Of a stretch of DNA of 64,000 nucleotides, positions 1-9,737 are shown piece after piece. Origin of the DNA: Dokdonella sp. GTDB taxonomy: Bacteria > Pseudomonadota > Gammaproteobacteria > Xanthomonadales > Rhodanobacteraceae. Position 1 is the first letter of the stretch, and each line of letters begins with the position of its first letter. Under the pieces are notes generated by a model that saw nothing but the letters and a program-made list of their open reading frames with translations, was not told the DNA's origin and searched no databases. The position numbers and the translations under genes were made by a program. The stretch spans positions 930,001 to 994,000 of the forward strand of contig NZ_JAGIAG010000001.1 in assembly GCF_017744955.1 (NCBI RefSeq). Reading direction: 5' to 3'.

Positions 1-2
1 CC

Positions 3-143
3 TGGCTCGCCTGGCTGATCGCCGGCCTGTTCCTGCTCGAGCGCATCGTCGCGATGCGGATCGGAGGGCCAGCGGCCGAAGGTCCGCGTGCGCGTGCGGC
101 GAAGGACGCGGGCGGGACGCGCGCGCAGGAGTCGCCGACGTGA
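3..143 (+). CDS. C-terminal end of a membrane protein (BatA-like operon), partial
   Basis: Only the last 46 codons are in the window. They read as one hydrophobic helix (WLAWLIAGLFLLERIVAM) followed by a short hydrophilic cytoplasmic-type tail. A membrane helix plus basic tail at the extreme C-terminus is common in the BatA-like membrane proteins encoded with DUF4175-type proteins in Xanthomonadales. That family link is an inference from context. The stop codon overlaps the GTG start of the next gene (GTGA), so the two are translationally coupled. Confidence 0.6.
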   Translation, partial: WLAWLIAGLFLLERIVAMRIGGPAAEGPRARAAKDAGGTRAQESPT

Positions 144-2311
144 CGCTCGATCCCCGCCTCGATCGCTTGCGCGAGTCGGCAGCGCGGCGCCGGCTCGCGA
201 TCGTCGCGTCGGCGGCCGTTCCGCTCGTCCTCGCCGCCGCCGCATTGGCGCTGCGAGTCGGCGGCGTGCCGGCGACGGTCGCGACGGCGCTGCTCGCCGC
301 GGCGATCGCGGCGGGAATCGCCTGGCGTGCATGGCGCGACGTCGATCCGGCCTGGCTCGCGCGCCGCCTCGACGCCTCGTCGCCGGCGATGGACGACAGC
401 GCGGCGCTGTTGTTTCGCGACACCGCTGCGCTGTCGGATCTGCAGCGCCTGCAGCAGACGCGCGTCCGCGCGCGGCTCGCCGATCTCGACGCCGATCTGC
501 GTCCGGCCTGGCCGTGGCCGCGCCTGGGCGCGGCGTTCGGCATCGCGCTCATCGTGCTGCTGGTCGCCGCGCTGTGGCGACCGCAGTTGGGCGGCGTCGC
601 CGGCGCCGACCGCAAGGCGGCGCAGGGCGCTGCGAACGCGACGGCGCTGGCGCGCGTGCGCATCGACGTTACCGCGCCGGCATATACGAAGCTGCCGCCG
701 CGCACGGAAAACGCGCTCGACGCGAAGGCGCCGGAAGGCTCGCGCCTGCAATGGAACCTCCGCTTCGATCCGGAACCCAGCGCGGCCGCCCTGGTCTTCC
801 ACGACGGCAGCCGCACGCCGCTGCGCCGCGACGGCGACGGCTGGCGCGGCGAACACGCGCTGACCGCCTCGACGCTGTACCGCATCGCCCTCGAAGGCGC
901 GCCGCCGCCGGCCGACGACCGCCTGCACCGGCTCGACGCGATCGCCGACCGCGCACCGGAAGTGCGCGTGCTCGAACCGGAGAAGACGCTGACCCTGCTC
1001 GACGCGCAGCAGAAGACCTGGAACCTGGCTTTCGAGGCGAGCGACGACTACGGCATCGCCGGCGCCGAGCTGCAGATCACGCTGGCGCAGGGCGGCGGCG
1101 AGAACGTCAAATTCACCGAACGGACCGTCGCGCTGCAGGGCGATCCGCTCGCCGCCGACGACGGCGCCGAACATCGGCGCTTTCGCCACACGCTCGACCT
1201 CGCCGCGCTCGGCATCGCGCAAGGCGACGACGTCATCGTGCGTCTGCTCGTCACCGACAACCGCGAACCGAAACCGAACGCGACGCGCAGCGCGAGCTTC
1301 ATCCTGCGCTGGCCGCCGGAAGCGTCGAGCGACGCCGCCGGCCTCGACGGCATCGTGCAGAAGACGATGCCGGCCTACTTCCGCAGCCAGCGCCAGATCA
1401 TCATCGACAGCGAGGCGCTGCTGGCCGAGAAGCCGGGCCTCGAGGCGGAAAAATTCCTCGCGCGCTCGGACGCGATCGGCGTCGACCAGCGCGTTCTGCG
1501 CCTGCGCTACGGCCAGTTCCTCGGCGAGGAATCGGAGACGCGCGCCCAGCACGGCGAAGCGCGCGAGCAGGCGGCGGCACAGTCCGAGCACGGCGAGTCG
1601 CACGACGGCGCGGAGGAGCCCGCGCACGGCGGCGCCGACGAACACGCCCACGATGCGGCGGGAGCGCCGGGGAAATTCGGCGAGGCGGGCGACATCGTCG
1701 CCGAGTTCGGCCACGTGCACGACATCGCCGAGGCGGCGACCTTGCTCGATCCGGAAACCAAGGCGACGCTGAAGTCCGCGCTGGCCGAGATGTGGCAGGC
1801 CGAGCTGCATCTGCGCCAGGGCCGTCCCGACGAAGCCTTGCCGTACGAGCATCGCGCGCTCGAATTCATCAAGCAGGTGCAGCAGTCCACGCGCATCTAT
1901 CTGGCGCGCGTCGGCCTGGAGTTGCCCGCGCCGGACGAGGCGCGCCGGCTCAGCGGCGAGCGCAAGGGCGTCGACGATCGCGCAGGTTCCCTCGTCGCGG
2001 CGACGAACGACGACGTCGCGGCGGCAGCGTTGTGGCGCTCGCTCGCCTCGGGCGGCGCGCCGGACTACGCCGCCGCCGAGACCTGGCTGCGCGCGCGCCA
2101 GGCGAGCCTGCCCGATGCGCTCGGCGTGCTGGCGGCAATCGACCGCGCGCGACGCGATCCCGCCTGCGCGGAGTGCCGCACCGCGTTGCGCGACCTGCTC
2201 TGGCCGCTGCTGCCGACCGCAGCGACCGCGAGCGTGCCGCGCGCCGCGCCGGACGCGGCCGGTCGCGTGTATCTCGACGCGCTGCAAGCCGGCACGGGTT
2301 CCACACCATGA
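140..2311 (+). CDS. DUF4175-like large membrane-anchored protein
   Basis: The 723-residue product starts at a GTG overlapping the upstream stop. Two hydrophobic segments lie near residues 20-62 and a third near 128-147, followed by a long soluble domain, presumably periplasmic, with Ig-like strands (for example the SDDYGIAGAELQITL region). A His/Glu/Ala-rich low-complexity insert covers about residues 462-523 and is followed by a helical, TPR-like segment. The layout (N-terminal TMs, large soluble region, helical tail) resembles DUF4175 proteins found beside MoxR/DUF58/BatA genes. The function is unknown; a role in envelope maintenance is only inferred. The downstream gene overlaps it by four bases (ATGA). 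Confidence 0.6.
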   Translation: MTLDPRLDRLRESAARRRLAIVASAAVPLVLAAAALALRVGGVPATVATALLAAAIAAGIAWRAWRDVDPAWLARRLDASSPAMDDSAALLFRDTAALSDLQRLQQTRVRARLADLDADLRPAWPWPRLGAAFGIALIVLLVAALWRPQLGGVAGADRKAAQGAANATALARVRIDVTAPAYTKLPPRTENALDAKAPEGSRLQWNLRFDPEPSAAALVFHDGSRTPLRRDGDGWRGEHALTASTLYRIALEGAPPPADDRLHRLDAIADRAPEVRVLEPEKTLTLLDAQQKTWNLAFEASDDYGIAGAELQITLAQGGGENVKFTERTVALQGDPLAADDGAEHRRFRHTLDLAALGIAQGDDVIVRLLVTDNREPKPNATRSASFILRWPPEASSDAAGLDGIVQKTMPAYFRSQRQIIIDSEALLAEKPGLEAEKFLARSDAIGVDQRVLRLRYGQFLGEESETRAQHGEAREQAAAQSEHGESHDGAEEPAHGGADEHAHDAAGAPGKFGEAGDIVAEFGHVHDIAEAATLLDPETKATLKSALAEMWQAELHLRQGRPDEALPYEHRALEFIKQVQQSTRIYLARVGLELPAPDEARRLSGERKGVDDRAGSLVAATNDDVAAAALWRSLASGGAPDYAAAETWLRARQASLPDALGVLAAIDRARRDPACAECRTALRDLLWPLLPTAATASVPRAAPDAAGRVYLDALQAGTGSTP

Positions 2312-4062
2312 GCGCGCCGACGACCATCGCGATCCTGCTCGTGCTCGCCGTCGCGTTCGGCGGCTGGCGTACGCGGCGCGCGCCGCGCCTTCGCGGGCTG
2401 CGCATCGGCCTGCAGGTCGCGGCGGCCGTACTGCTGTATTTCTGCCTGTTCCCGCCGCCGACGCGCGAGCACTTTGCCGCCGACCAGCTCGTCGTGCTGA
2501 CGCCGGGTATCACACCCGCGCAGCTCGACGCGTTGCCGCTCGGCGCCGGCGTCGTCGCCTTGCCGGGCGTCGCCGCGCCGCGCGCGATCGAGCGCGCGCC
2601 CGATCTCGGCACGGCGCTGCGCCGGCACGCGGACGCGCGCCGGCTGCGCATCGTCGGCGGTGGCCTGCCGCCGCGTGATCGCGACGCGGCGCGCGGCCTG
2701 GTCGCCGCGTTCGAGGCGGCGCCGCTGCCGCGCGGGCTGGTCGAGTTCGACGCGCCGTCCGCGGTGCGCGCCGGCAGCGTCTGGCGCCTCGGCGGGCGCG
2801 TCGAAGGCGTCGCGGACGGCCGCGTGGAACTGCGCGATCCGTCCGGCGCCGTCGTCGCCACGCAGGCGCTCGACGCCGGCGGCCGCTTCGAGCTGCAGGC
2901 GAGCGCGAAGAGCGAGGGCGCGGCGCTGTTCGCGCTGAACGTGATCGACCGCGAGGGCGCACGCGTCGATGCGGTCGCGGTGCCGCTGGCCGCGCGCGCG
3001 GGCGCGCCGCTGAAAGTGCTGCTGCTCGCCGGCGCGCCGGATCCGGAGCTGAAATACCTGCGACGCTGGGCCGCGGACGCCGGCCTCGCGCTGGACAGCC
3101 GCATCGGCTTGAGCGAAGGCGTCGCGCTGACCGAAGGCGCTCCCAAGCTCGATCGCGACGCGCTGCAAACGGCGGATCTGGCGATCGTCGACGAGCGCGC
3201 CTGGGCCGCGCTGGACGCCGCTGCGAAGCAGGCGCTGAACGCCGCCGTGCGCGACGGTCTCGGCCTGCTGCTGCGCGTGACCGGACCGGTTCCCGAGCCC
3301 GTCGCGGCGGACTGGGCCGGGCTGGGCTATCGCGTGCGCGCCGGCGAGCCGGCCGTCGCGGCGAAGCTCGATCGCGCGTTCGCTCCGGCGGACACTGGTC
3401 TCGCCTTCGCGCGCGCGTCGCTCGAGGTCGAAGCCAAGGACGCGGCATCGCTGCTGCGCGCGGACGACGGTGCGATCCTCGCCTGGGTCGGCAATCGGGG
3501 CAGCGGCCGTGTCGCACTGTGGCTGCTCGCCGACAGCTATCGATTGAGCCTCGCCGGCGCGGGCGCCGCGTTCGGCACCTTGTGGAGCGATGCGTTCGGC
3601 GCCGTGGCGCGGCCGCGCGAGACGAGCGAGCCGACGCTGCCGTCCGCGATGCGCGTGGACGAGCGCGCGGTGCTGTGCGGCGTCGCGGACGATGCCGCGG
3701 TCGAGAACGAAGCGGGTGTCCGCACGGATTTGCTCGTCGACGCCGCCGATCGGTGCGCCGCGTACTGGCCCGAAGCGCCCGGCTGGCACGCGTTGCTCGA
3801 AGGCGGTCGGCGCTGGCCGTTCTTCGTGCGCCCGGGCGACGCGGCGACCGGCCTGGTCGCGGGTGACGCCGCGCGCGCGACGCGCGCCCTGCTCGGCGCC
3901 GCGTCGTCGGCCGTCGCCGACTCCGATCGCGAACGGCCGCTGCCGCGCTGGCCGTTCTTCCTCGCCTGGCTGGCCGTGACGGCCGCGCTGTGGTGGCTGG
4001 AACGCGGCACGGTCCCGCGCAATGACCAATCGCCCATTGCCGCCCCGCGCACGAGCCGCTAG
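2308..4062 (+). CDS. Membrane protein with a GATase-like/BatA-type periplasmic domain
   Basis: The 584-residue product starts at the ATG overlapping the previous stop (ATGA). Hydrophobic segments lie at about residues 5-20 and 28-45, and a final helix near the C-terminus is followed by the basic ERGTVPRN tail. The centre contains an alpha/beta stretch, LKVLLLAGAPDPELKYLRR, then DLAIVDERAW. This looks like the inactive class-I glutamine-amidotransferase-like fold found in large BatA-operon membrane proteins. I see no catalytic Cys-His-Glu triad. It is probably the last gene of the operon and may assemble with its two upstream partners; the function is unknown. The reading frame is also open upstream to position 88, but that part overlaps the better-supported gene at 140. 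Confidence 0.6.
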   Translation: MSAPTTIAILLVLAVAFGGWRTRRAPRLRGLRIGLQVAAAVLLYFCLFPPPTREHFAADQLVVLTPGITPAQLDALPLGAGVVALPGVAAPRAIERAPDLGTALRRHADARRLRIVGGGLPPRDRDAARGLVAAFEAAPLPRGLVEFDAPSAVRAGSVWRLGGRVEGVADGRVELRDPSGAVVATQALDAGGRFELQASAKSEGAALFALNVIDREGARVDAVAVPLAARAGAPLKVLLLAGAPDPELKYLRRWAADAGLALDSRIGLSEGVALTEGAPKLDRDALQTADLAIVDERAWAALDAAAKQALNAAVRDGLGLLLRVTGPVPEPVAADWAGLGYRVRAGEPAVAAKLDRAFAPADTGLAFARASLEVEAKDAASLLRADDGAILAWVGNRGSGRVALWLLADSYRLSLAGAGAAFGTLWSDAFGAVARPRETSEPTLPSAMRVDERAVLCGVADDAAVENEAGVRTDLLVDAADRCAAYWPEAPGWHALLEGGRRWPFFVRPGDAATGLVAGDAARATRALLGAASSAVADSDRERPLPRWPFFLAWLAVTAALWWLERGTVPRNDQSPIAAPRTSR

Positions 4063-4095
4063 GGTCGCCCGATTCCTTCTGCGGAGAGATTTCCG

Positions 4096-5919
4096 ATGCG
4101 TCGTCTGCTTCTCGCCAGCGCGTGCGCACTGGCCTGCGTTTCACTCGCGGCTCCGTTCGTTTCGGCGAAGGACGCCGCGCCGCCGGCGAAATCCGCCGCC
4201 GCGCTGCAGCCTGCGCCCGATTGGGTCAAGCGCAGCAACGAACTGGCGCAGCCGCTGCTGAAGGCGCAGGCCGAGTTCGCGCCGGAGTTCGCGTCGTTCT
4301 TCGGCCTGCCCGGCTACGACGATCGCGTCGCCGATCTCGGCCCGAACGCCGGCGAGCGCCAGCGCGCCGCCTTGCGCGGCGCGAAGGACTCGTTGCAGAA
4401 GGACCTGAAGACCGAAGAGAACGCGAACGTCCGCCAGGACATCGACATCATGATCGGCGCGGCCGATCGGCAGATCGAAGGCAGCGAGCTGAACGAGAAG
4501 TTCCTGCTGCCGTTCACCGACGTCGGCCAGCTGGTGTTCCAGGGCGAGCAGGCCCTGTTGCAGGAGCAGACCGATCCGGCGCGCCGCGCCAAGGCGCTCG
4601 ACCGCCTGCAGCGCTACGTCGGACTCGCGCCCGGCAGCACGTCGATCGCGACGCTGGCGCGCCAGCGCTACGAGGAGAAGCTCAAGAATCCAGCCCTGCT
4701 GAAGCCGACCAGGCTCGAGGTCGAGCAGGCGCTGCGCAACGTCGACACGTACGCGGCCGGCATCCGCAAGCTGTTCGAGAAATACAAGATCGACGGCGGC
4801 GACGCCGCGCTGGCTGCGGTCGACCAGCAGTTCCGCGAGTACGCCGACTGGATGCGCAAGGAAGTGCTGCCGAACGCGCGCACCGACACGCGCCTGCCGC
4901 CGGAGCTGTACGCGTTCCAGCTCAAGCAGGTCGGCATCGACATCGCGCCCGAGCAGCTGATCCAGCGCGCGCAGCTCGAATTCATGGAGACGCGCAACGC
5001 GATGCAGCAGCTCGCGCCGCTGGTGGCCAAGGCCAAGGGCATCCAGGCGAGCGACTACCGCGAGGTGATCCGCGCGCTGAAGAAGAAGCAGCTCGACAAG
5101 AGCTCGATCGAGAGCTTCTACCGCAACACGGTGATGCCGGAGCTCGAAAAGCAGATCGCGGCGAACAAGGTCGTCGACCTGCCGCAGCGGCCGATGGTGA
5201 TGCGCCTGGCTTCCGAAGCCGAATCGGCGGCGCAGCCGGCGCCGCATTTCCTGCCGGCGCCGCTGATCGGCAATACCGGCCAGCAGGGCCAGTTCGTGCT
5301 GCCGCTCGGCAACCCGGCCTCGGCGGACAAGGACGGCAAGAGCGCGGCCTACGACGACTTCACCTACGAGGCCGGTTCCTGGACTCTGACCGCGCACGAA
5401 GGCCGCCCCGGCCACGAGCTGCAGTTCACCGCGATGGTCGAGCGCGGCATTTCGCTGGCGCGCACCTTGTTCGCGTTCAACAGCGTCAATGTCGAAGGCT
5501 GGGCGCTGTACGCCGAAGCGGAGATGGTTCCGTACGAGCCGCTCGACGGCCAGCTGATCGCGTTGCAGCTGCGCCTGCTGCGCGCGGCGCGCGCGATGCT
5601 CGACCCGATGCTGAATCTCGGCCTGACCGACCGCGAACGCGCCGGCCAGGTGCTCACCGAGGACGTCATGCTGTCCGAGCCGATGGCGCGGCAGGAACTG
5701 GACCGCTACACGTTCAACATGCCCGGCCAGGCCGGCAGCTACTTCTACGGCTACAGCCGCATCATGCAGCTGCGTATGGAGACCGAACTCGCCCTCGGCA
5801 AGCAGTTCGACCGGCTCGCCTACAACAACTTCCTGCTCGACCAGGGCCTGCTGCCGCCGGATCAGCTCGCCAAGGCGGTGCGCGAGCAGTTCGTCCCGGC
5901 GCAGCGCAAGCGCAAGTAG
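4096..5919 (+). CDS. DUF885 family secreted protein (putative metallo-hydrolase)
   Basis: The 607-residue product has a signal peptide (hydrophobic residues 5-20, then a charged mature start near VSAKDA). DUF885 proteins carry a zinc-peptidase-like HExxPGH motif: HEGRPGHE is visible at residues 434-441, and a downstream glutamate in VEGWALYAE (E467) is the likely third ligand. The C-terminal half has the family's repeated helical segments (MPGQAGSYFYGYSRIMQLR). A GGAGAG ribosome binding site precedes the ATG by about ten bases. The substrate is unknown; it is predicted to act in the periplasm. The 34-base gap from the preceding operon suggests read-through or a weak own promoter. Confidence 0.85.
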   Translation: MRRLLLASACALACVSLAAPFVSAKDAAPPAKSAAALQPAPDWVKRSNELAQPLLKAQAEFAPEFASFFGLPGYDDRVADLGPNAGERQRAALRGAKDSLQKDLKTEENANVRQDIDIMIGAADRQIEGSELNEKFLLPFTDVGQLVFQGEQALLQEQTDPARRAKALDRLQRYVGLAPGSTSIATLARQRYEEKLKNPALLKPTRLEVEQALRNVDTYAAGIRKLFEKYKIDGGDAALAAVDQQFREYADWMRKEVLPNARTDTRLPPELYAFQLKQVGIDIAPEQLIQRAQLEFMETRNAMQQLAPLVAKAKGIQASDYREVIRALKKKQLDKSSIESFYRNTVMPELEKQIAANKVVDLPQRPMVMRLASEAESAAQPAPHFLPAPLIGNTGQQGQFVLPLGNPASADKDGKSAAYDDFTYEAGSWTLTAHEGRPGHELQFTAMVERGISLARTLFAFNSVNVEGWALYAEAEMVPYEPLDGQLIALQLRLLRAARAMLDPMLNLGLTDRERAGQVLTEDVMLSEPMARQELDRYTFNMPGQAGSYFYGYSRIMQLRMETELALGKQFDRLAYNNFLLDQGLLPPDQLAKAVREQFVPAQRKRK

Positions 5920-6055
5920 CTCCGGCGCCGATGCGGGGTGGGTCCCGCGTCGGCGTCTGCATGGTGCATGATGCCGCCCGGCGCGTCCCCGACGCGCGCG
6001 GCGACGGTCGCGCGCGTTCGCGCGTCCTCACCGCAACGGCACTGGCGCTGAACGC

Positions 6056-7843
6056 ATGGCAGCGGACCCACGCAGCGAATCCTTCGAGAACCCCGGTGCT
6101 CCGCGATGGCCCGTCGCCGCGTACGGGATGATCGCCGTCGCCGGCGCGATCCTCGCCTTCGTCGGCCTCTCCGCCAGCAGCTACTGGATCGACGAGCTGT
6201 TCACGCTCTACGTCGTCGATCCGCACGCGAGCCGGGCGCAGATGATGTGGCGCATCCTGCGCGACGTGCATCCGCCGCTGTACTACATCCTGCTGAACGG
6301 CTGGGGCGCGGTGTTCGGCCAGTCCGAGGCGGCGATCCGCTCCTTCAGCGCGATCTGCGCGGTCGCGGCCCTGCTGGTGTTCGCCTGGGGCGTGCGCCGC
6401 ATCGTCTCTCCGGTCGCGATCGCGTTTGCCTGCGCGGTCGCGACGACCTCGACGTTCTGGTTCGAGCAGGCGCAGAACGCGCGCAGCTACGGCTGGGTGA
6501 TGCTGCTCGGGGCGTCCGTGCTCGCCGCGGCCCTGCACCTGCGCCGGAGCGTGCGCCGGGAGGCGGGGTTTCCGCTCGGCGCCTGGTCGATCCTGAGTCT
6601 GCTTGGCCTCGCCGCCGGCCTGACGCATTCCTATCTGCTGCTCGCAACCGGCATGGTGCTGCTGTACCTGATCGCGACACTGCGCCCTGCGCGCCTGCGT
6701 CTGGCGCTGGCGGCGTCCGGCGCGGCGATTCTCGGCGCGTACCTGGTCTTCCTCTGGTTCCAGCTGCACACGATCGACCGCGATTTCTCGGCCGACTGGT
6801 TCCGCAGCGACTTCGGTTTCATCGGCGGACAGATCCTGCAGGCGATGGGTGACGGCTTGAGCCGGCAGGCGGCGCTGGTCGTCGTCGCGCTGGCGATCGC
6901 CTGGGCGGCGACGCGCGGCCGCGCCGCGGTCGCCGACGGGATCGCGTACGACGACGCGAACTGGGCCAGCGGCCTGGCCGTGTTCGTGATCGGCGGCGGA
7001 CTGGTCAGCGGCATCGTGGTGACCAAGCTGATCGCGCCGTCGTTCTCGTTCCGCAACGTGCTGACGTTCGCGCCGTTCGCCTGGCTGCTGCTGGCCCGGC
7101 TCTACGATGTGGCCGGCCCGCGCGCCCGGACACGCGCCGGCGCCGTGGGCGTCGTGCTGATCGCGGCCTTGCTCGGCTGGCAGCAGGTCGTGCTCGCGCG
7201 CGGTCGTCCGTTGCAGCGCAACGAGCCCTGGCGCGCCTCGGCCGACTACGTGCGTGCGCTCGATTCCTGCGCCGGCGCGCCGATCCCCGCCGTGGTGCTG
7301 CCGGAGGCCTACAGCGGCCAGGAAGCCGATCTGCGCGTCCTCGCCGCGCACTACCACGGCTATTACCTTCCGCCGCAGGACCGCGTGCAGGTCTTCACGC
7401 CGACGGAGGTACTGCAACAGGCCCGCGGGGAAGCGACAGCCGACGCGAACGGCTGCCCGCTGCTCGCCTGGAGCGTGCGCGGGCTCGGCGAGCCGCGCGC
7501 CGTGACGCTCGCGATGGCGCTGGTGAGCCGGCTGGGCGGTGTCGAGCTGCAGGAATTTCCCGTTCATCTGCTGCGCGGCTTCTCGTGGCGCGAGCGCTTC
7601 GAAGGCTTCGTCTTCCTGCGCGCGGAGCACGGCGCCGCGGTGCCGGTGCGCGGCGATCGCATTCTCGTCACGCGGGCGGACGATCCTGCGCCGCCCGACG
7701 CGGCGGCGTTCCGGGTCCGGTACTGGCGCGACGGACGGCTCGAACGCGAAGAGCGCACGGTCGTTGCGGCATCGGTATTGAACGCCGATCCGCTGCGTGA
7801 CTGGCGCGACGGCGCCGCGACGGAATCCGCCTCCTCGCCGTAA
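6056..7843 (+). CDS. GT-C fold membrane glycosyltransferase (ArnT/PMT-like), copy 1
   Basis: The 595-residue product is a polytopic membrane protein with about ten hydrophobic segments and a C-terminal hydrophilic domain after about residue 385. The first extracytoplasmic loop has the GT-C hallmark acidic pair in SSYWIDEL (D46, E47), followed by the HPPLYY motif (H72) seen in many GT39/GT83-like polyprenol-phosphate-sugar transferases. It probably transfers a sugar from a lipid carrier on the periplasmic face. Donor and acceptor cannot be told. The next gene is a clear paralogue with near-identical motifs and length, so this is a tandem duplication. The start is the first ATG with a sensible N-terminus; no strong ribosome binding site is visible. 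Confidence 0.75.
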   Translation: MAADPRSESFENPGAPRWPVAAYGMIAVAGAILAFVGLSASSYWIDELFTLYVVDPHASRAQMMWRILRDVHPPLYYILLNGWGAVFGQSEAAIRSFSAICAVAALLVFAWGVRRIVSPVAIAFACAVATTSTFWFEQAQNARSYGWVMLLGASVLAAALHLRRSVRREAGFPLGAWSILSLLGLAAGLTHSYLLLATGMVLLYLIATLRPARLRLALAASGAAILGAYLVFLWFQLHTIDRDFSADWFRSDFGFIGGQILQAMGDGLSRQAALVVVALAIAWAATRGRAAVADGIAYDDANWASGLAVFVIGGGLVSGIVVTKLIAPSFSFRNVLTFAPFAWLLLARLYDVAGPRARTRAGAVGVVLIAALLGWQQVVLARGRPLQRNEPWRASADYVRALDSCAGAPIPAVVLPEAYSGQEADLRVLAAHYHGYYLPPQDRVQVFTPTEVLQQARGEATADANGCPLLAWSVRGLGEPRAVTLAMALVSRLGGVELQEFPVHLLRGFSWRERFEGFVFLRAEHGAAVPVRGDRILVTRADDPAPPDAAAFRVRYWRDGRLEREERTVVAASVLNADPLRDWRDGAATESASSP

Positions 7844-7916
7844 GAACGGTGTCGCGATCCCGGCTTTCCGCGACGCGAGAAACAACACAACGGGCCACGA
7901 TCGAACAGGAATCGAC

Positions 7917-9710
7917 ATGTCGGTGAACGCGCGAAAGGACTTCCCCGAAAACCCGCCGGCGCCACGTTGGCCGATCGCGCTGTACGGCTCGATCGCGCTC
8001 GCCGGGTTGCTGCTCGCCTTCGTCGGCCTCTCGGCCAGCAGCTACTGGGTCGACGAGCTGTTCACCTTGTACGTCGTCGATCCACAGGTCGACGTCGCCG
8101 AGATGATGCAGCGCATCCTGCGCGACGTGCATCCGCCGCTGTACTACCTCGTGCTGGACGGCTGGAGTGCCGTATTCGGCCAGTCCGAGGCGGCGACGCG
8201 TTCGCTCAGTGCGATCTGCGGGGTACTCGCCGTATTGGTGTTCGCCTGGGGCGCGCGGCACGTCGCGCGGCCGCTCGCGATCGCGTTCGCCTGCGCGGTG
8301 GCGACGACCTCGGTGTTCTGGTTCGAGCAGGCGCAGAACGCGCGCAGCTATGCGTTCCTGATGCTGCTCACCGCGGGCCTGCTCGCGGCGGCGCTGCATC
8401 TGCGCCGGCGCACGCGCGAGAGTTCCGCTTTCCCGTTCGCCGCCTGGCTGACGCTGACCGTACTCGGGCTCGCCGCGAGCCAGACGCATTCCTATCTGCT
8501 GCTCGGCACCGGCGTGCTGCTGCTGTACCTGATCGCGACCTTGCCGGACCTGCGCCTGCGCCTGGCACTGGTGGCGTCGGGCGTGGTGACGCTCGGCGCC
8601 TATGTGCTCTTCCTCTGGTTTCAGCTGCATGCGACCACGCACGATTTCGGTGCGAGCTGGTTCCGCGGGGATTTCGATTTCATCCAGCGCCACATCATGA
8701 GGGCGATGCGAAACGGGATGAGCCGGCAAGCGATGCTGGTCGCCGGTGTGCTGCTGCTGGTATTGCTGGTGCGGAAATGGCGGCGGCGCGGCGAGCCTGC
8801 GGAGAGTCGGGCGGATGACGATGCGAACTGGGCCGCAGGCCTCGGCGCGTTCGTGATCGTCGGCGGCATCGCCGCCGGCATCGCGGTGACCAAGCTGTTC
8901 ACGCCGTCGTTCTCGTTCCGCAACGTGCTGACCTTCGTGCCGTTCGCCTGGCTGCTGCTGGCGAGGTTGTACGACGTCGCCGGGCCGCGCGCGCGCACGC
9001 GTGCCGGTACCGCCGCCGTCGTGCTGATCGCAGCGCTGCTCGGCTGGCAGCAGGTCGTGCTCGCGCGCGGCCGCGCATTGCCGCGCAACGAGCCCTGGCG
9101 CGAGTCGGCCGAATACGTGCGCGAGCTGACGGCCTGCGCGGCCTCGCCGCTGCCGGGACTGGCGCTGCCGGAAGCCTACGGCGGGCTGTCGAGCGGTGGG
9201 CGCGCGTTGGTCGCGGACTACTACCACGGCCACTATCTGCCGGCGGAGGTGCGCACGCAGATACTCACGCCGCCCGAGATACGTCAGCGCTATCTCTCCG
9301 CGCCGGCGCACAGCGGCGATGCTTGCCCGCTGATCGCCTGGAACGTGCACGCGCTCGGCGAGGCCAGGGCGCTGACCTTCGCCGCGGCGCTGGCGGATCT
9401 GCCGGCGTTTCGCGGGAGCGGCGTCGCGATCCAGGAGTTTGCGCAGTATTCGCAGGACGACTTCTCCTGGCGCGCGAAACAGGAAGGCTTCGTGTTCCTG
9501 CGTGCCGACGCGGAAGTCCGGACCCTGCCGCGCGCCGATCGCATCCTCGTCCGGCGCATCGACGAGGCCGTGCAGCAGGAGCGGAAGACGTTCCTGATCG
9601 AGCGATGGCGCGGCGGCGAGCGGATCGGCGAACAGCGCATGTCCGTGCCGGCGGATGCGCTCGGCATCGATCCGCTGCGCGAATGGCGCAAGATCGCGAA
9701 GAAGGAATAG
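7917..9710 (+). CDS. GT-C fold membrane glycosyltransferase (ArnT/PMT-like), copy 2
   Basis: The 597-residue product is a paralogue of its upstream neighbour. The first loop has the same SSYW-x-DEL motif (D46, E47) and HPPLYY, and the FWFEQAQNARSY and PSFSFRNVLTF blocks are conserved between the copies. The C-terminal soluble region has diverged more than the membrane core. I chose the ATG at 7917 rather than an upstream in-frame start because it is preceded by AGGA and gives an N-terminus matching copy 1. The two copies probably have related but different sugar or acceptor specificity, which is inferred from the unequal divergence. Confidence 0.75.
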   Translation: MSVNARKDFPENPPAPRWPIALYGSIALAGLLLAFVGLSASSYWVDELFTLYVVDPQVDVAEMMQRILRDVHPPLYYLVLDGWSAVFGQSEAATRSLSAICGVLAVLVFAWGARHVARPLAIAFACAVATTSVFWFEQAQNARSYAFLMLLTAGLLAAALHLRRRTRESSAFPFAAWLTLTVLGLAASQTHSYLLLGTGVLLLYLIATLPDLRLRLALVASGVVTLGAYVLFLWFQLHATTHDFGASWFRGDFDFIQRHIMRAMRNGMSRQAMLVAGVLLLVLLVRKWRRRGEPAESRADDDANWAAGLGAFVIVGGIAAGIAVTKLFTPSFSFRNVLTFVPFAWLLLARLYDVAGPRARTRAGTAAVVLIAALLGWQQVVLARGRALPRNEPWRESAEYVRELTACAASPLPGLALPEAYGGLSSGGRALVADYYHGHYLPAEVRTQILTPPEIRQRYLSAPAHSGDACPLIAWNVHALGEARALTFAAALADLPAFRGSGVAIQEFAQYSQDDFSWRAKQEGFVFLRADAEVRTLPRADRILVRRIDEAVQQERKTFLIERWRGGERIGEQRMSVPADALGIDPLREWRKIAKKE

Positions 9711-9737
9711 GCGTCGGCGCGATCGACGCCGGCGTCG

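Noticed and set aside
88..2307. Long open frame upstream of the second membrane protein (start at 88)
   Set aside because: It overlaps the well-formed 723-residue gene completely, and its translation is an Arg/Ala-rich string typical of an out-of-frame reading of high-GC DNA. Only the part from 2308 is protein-like.
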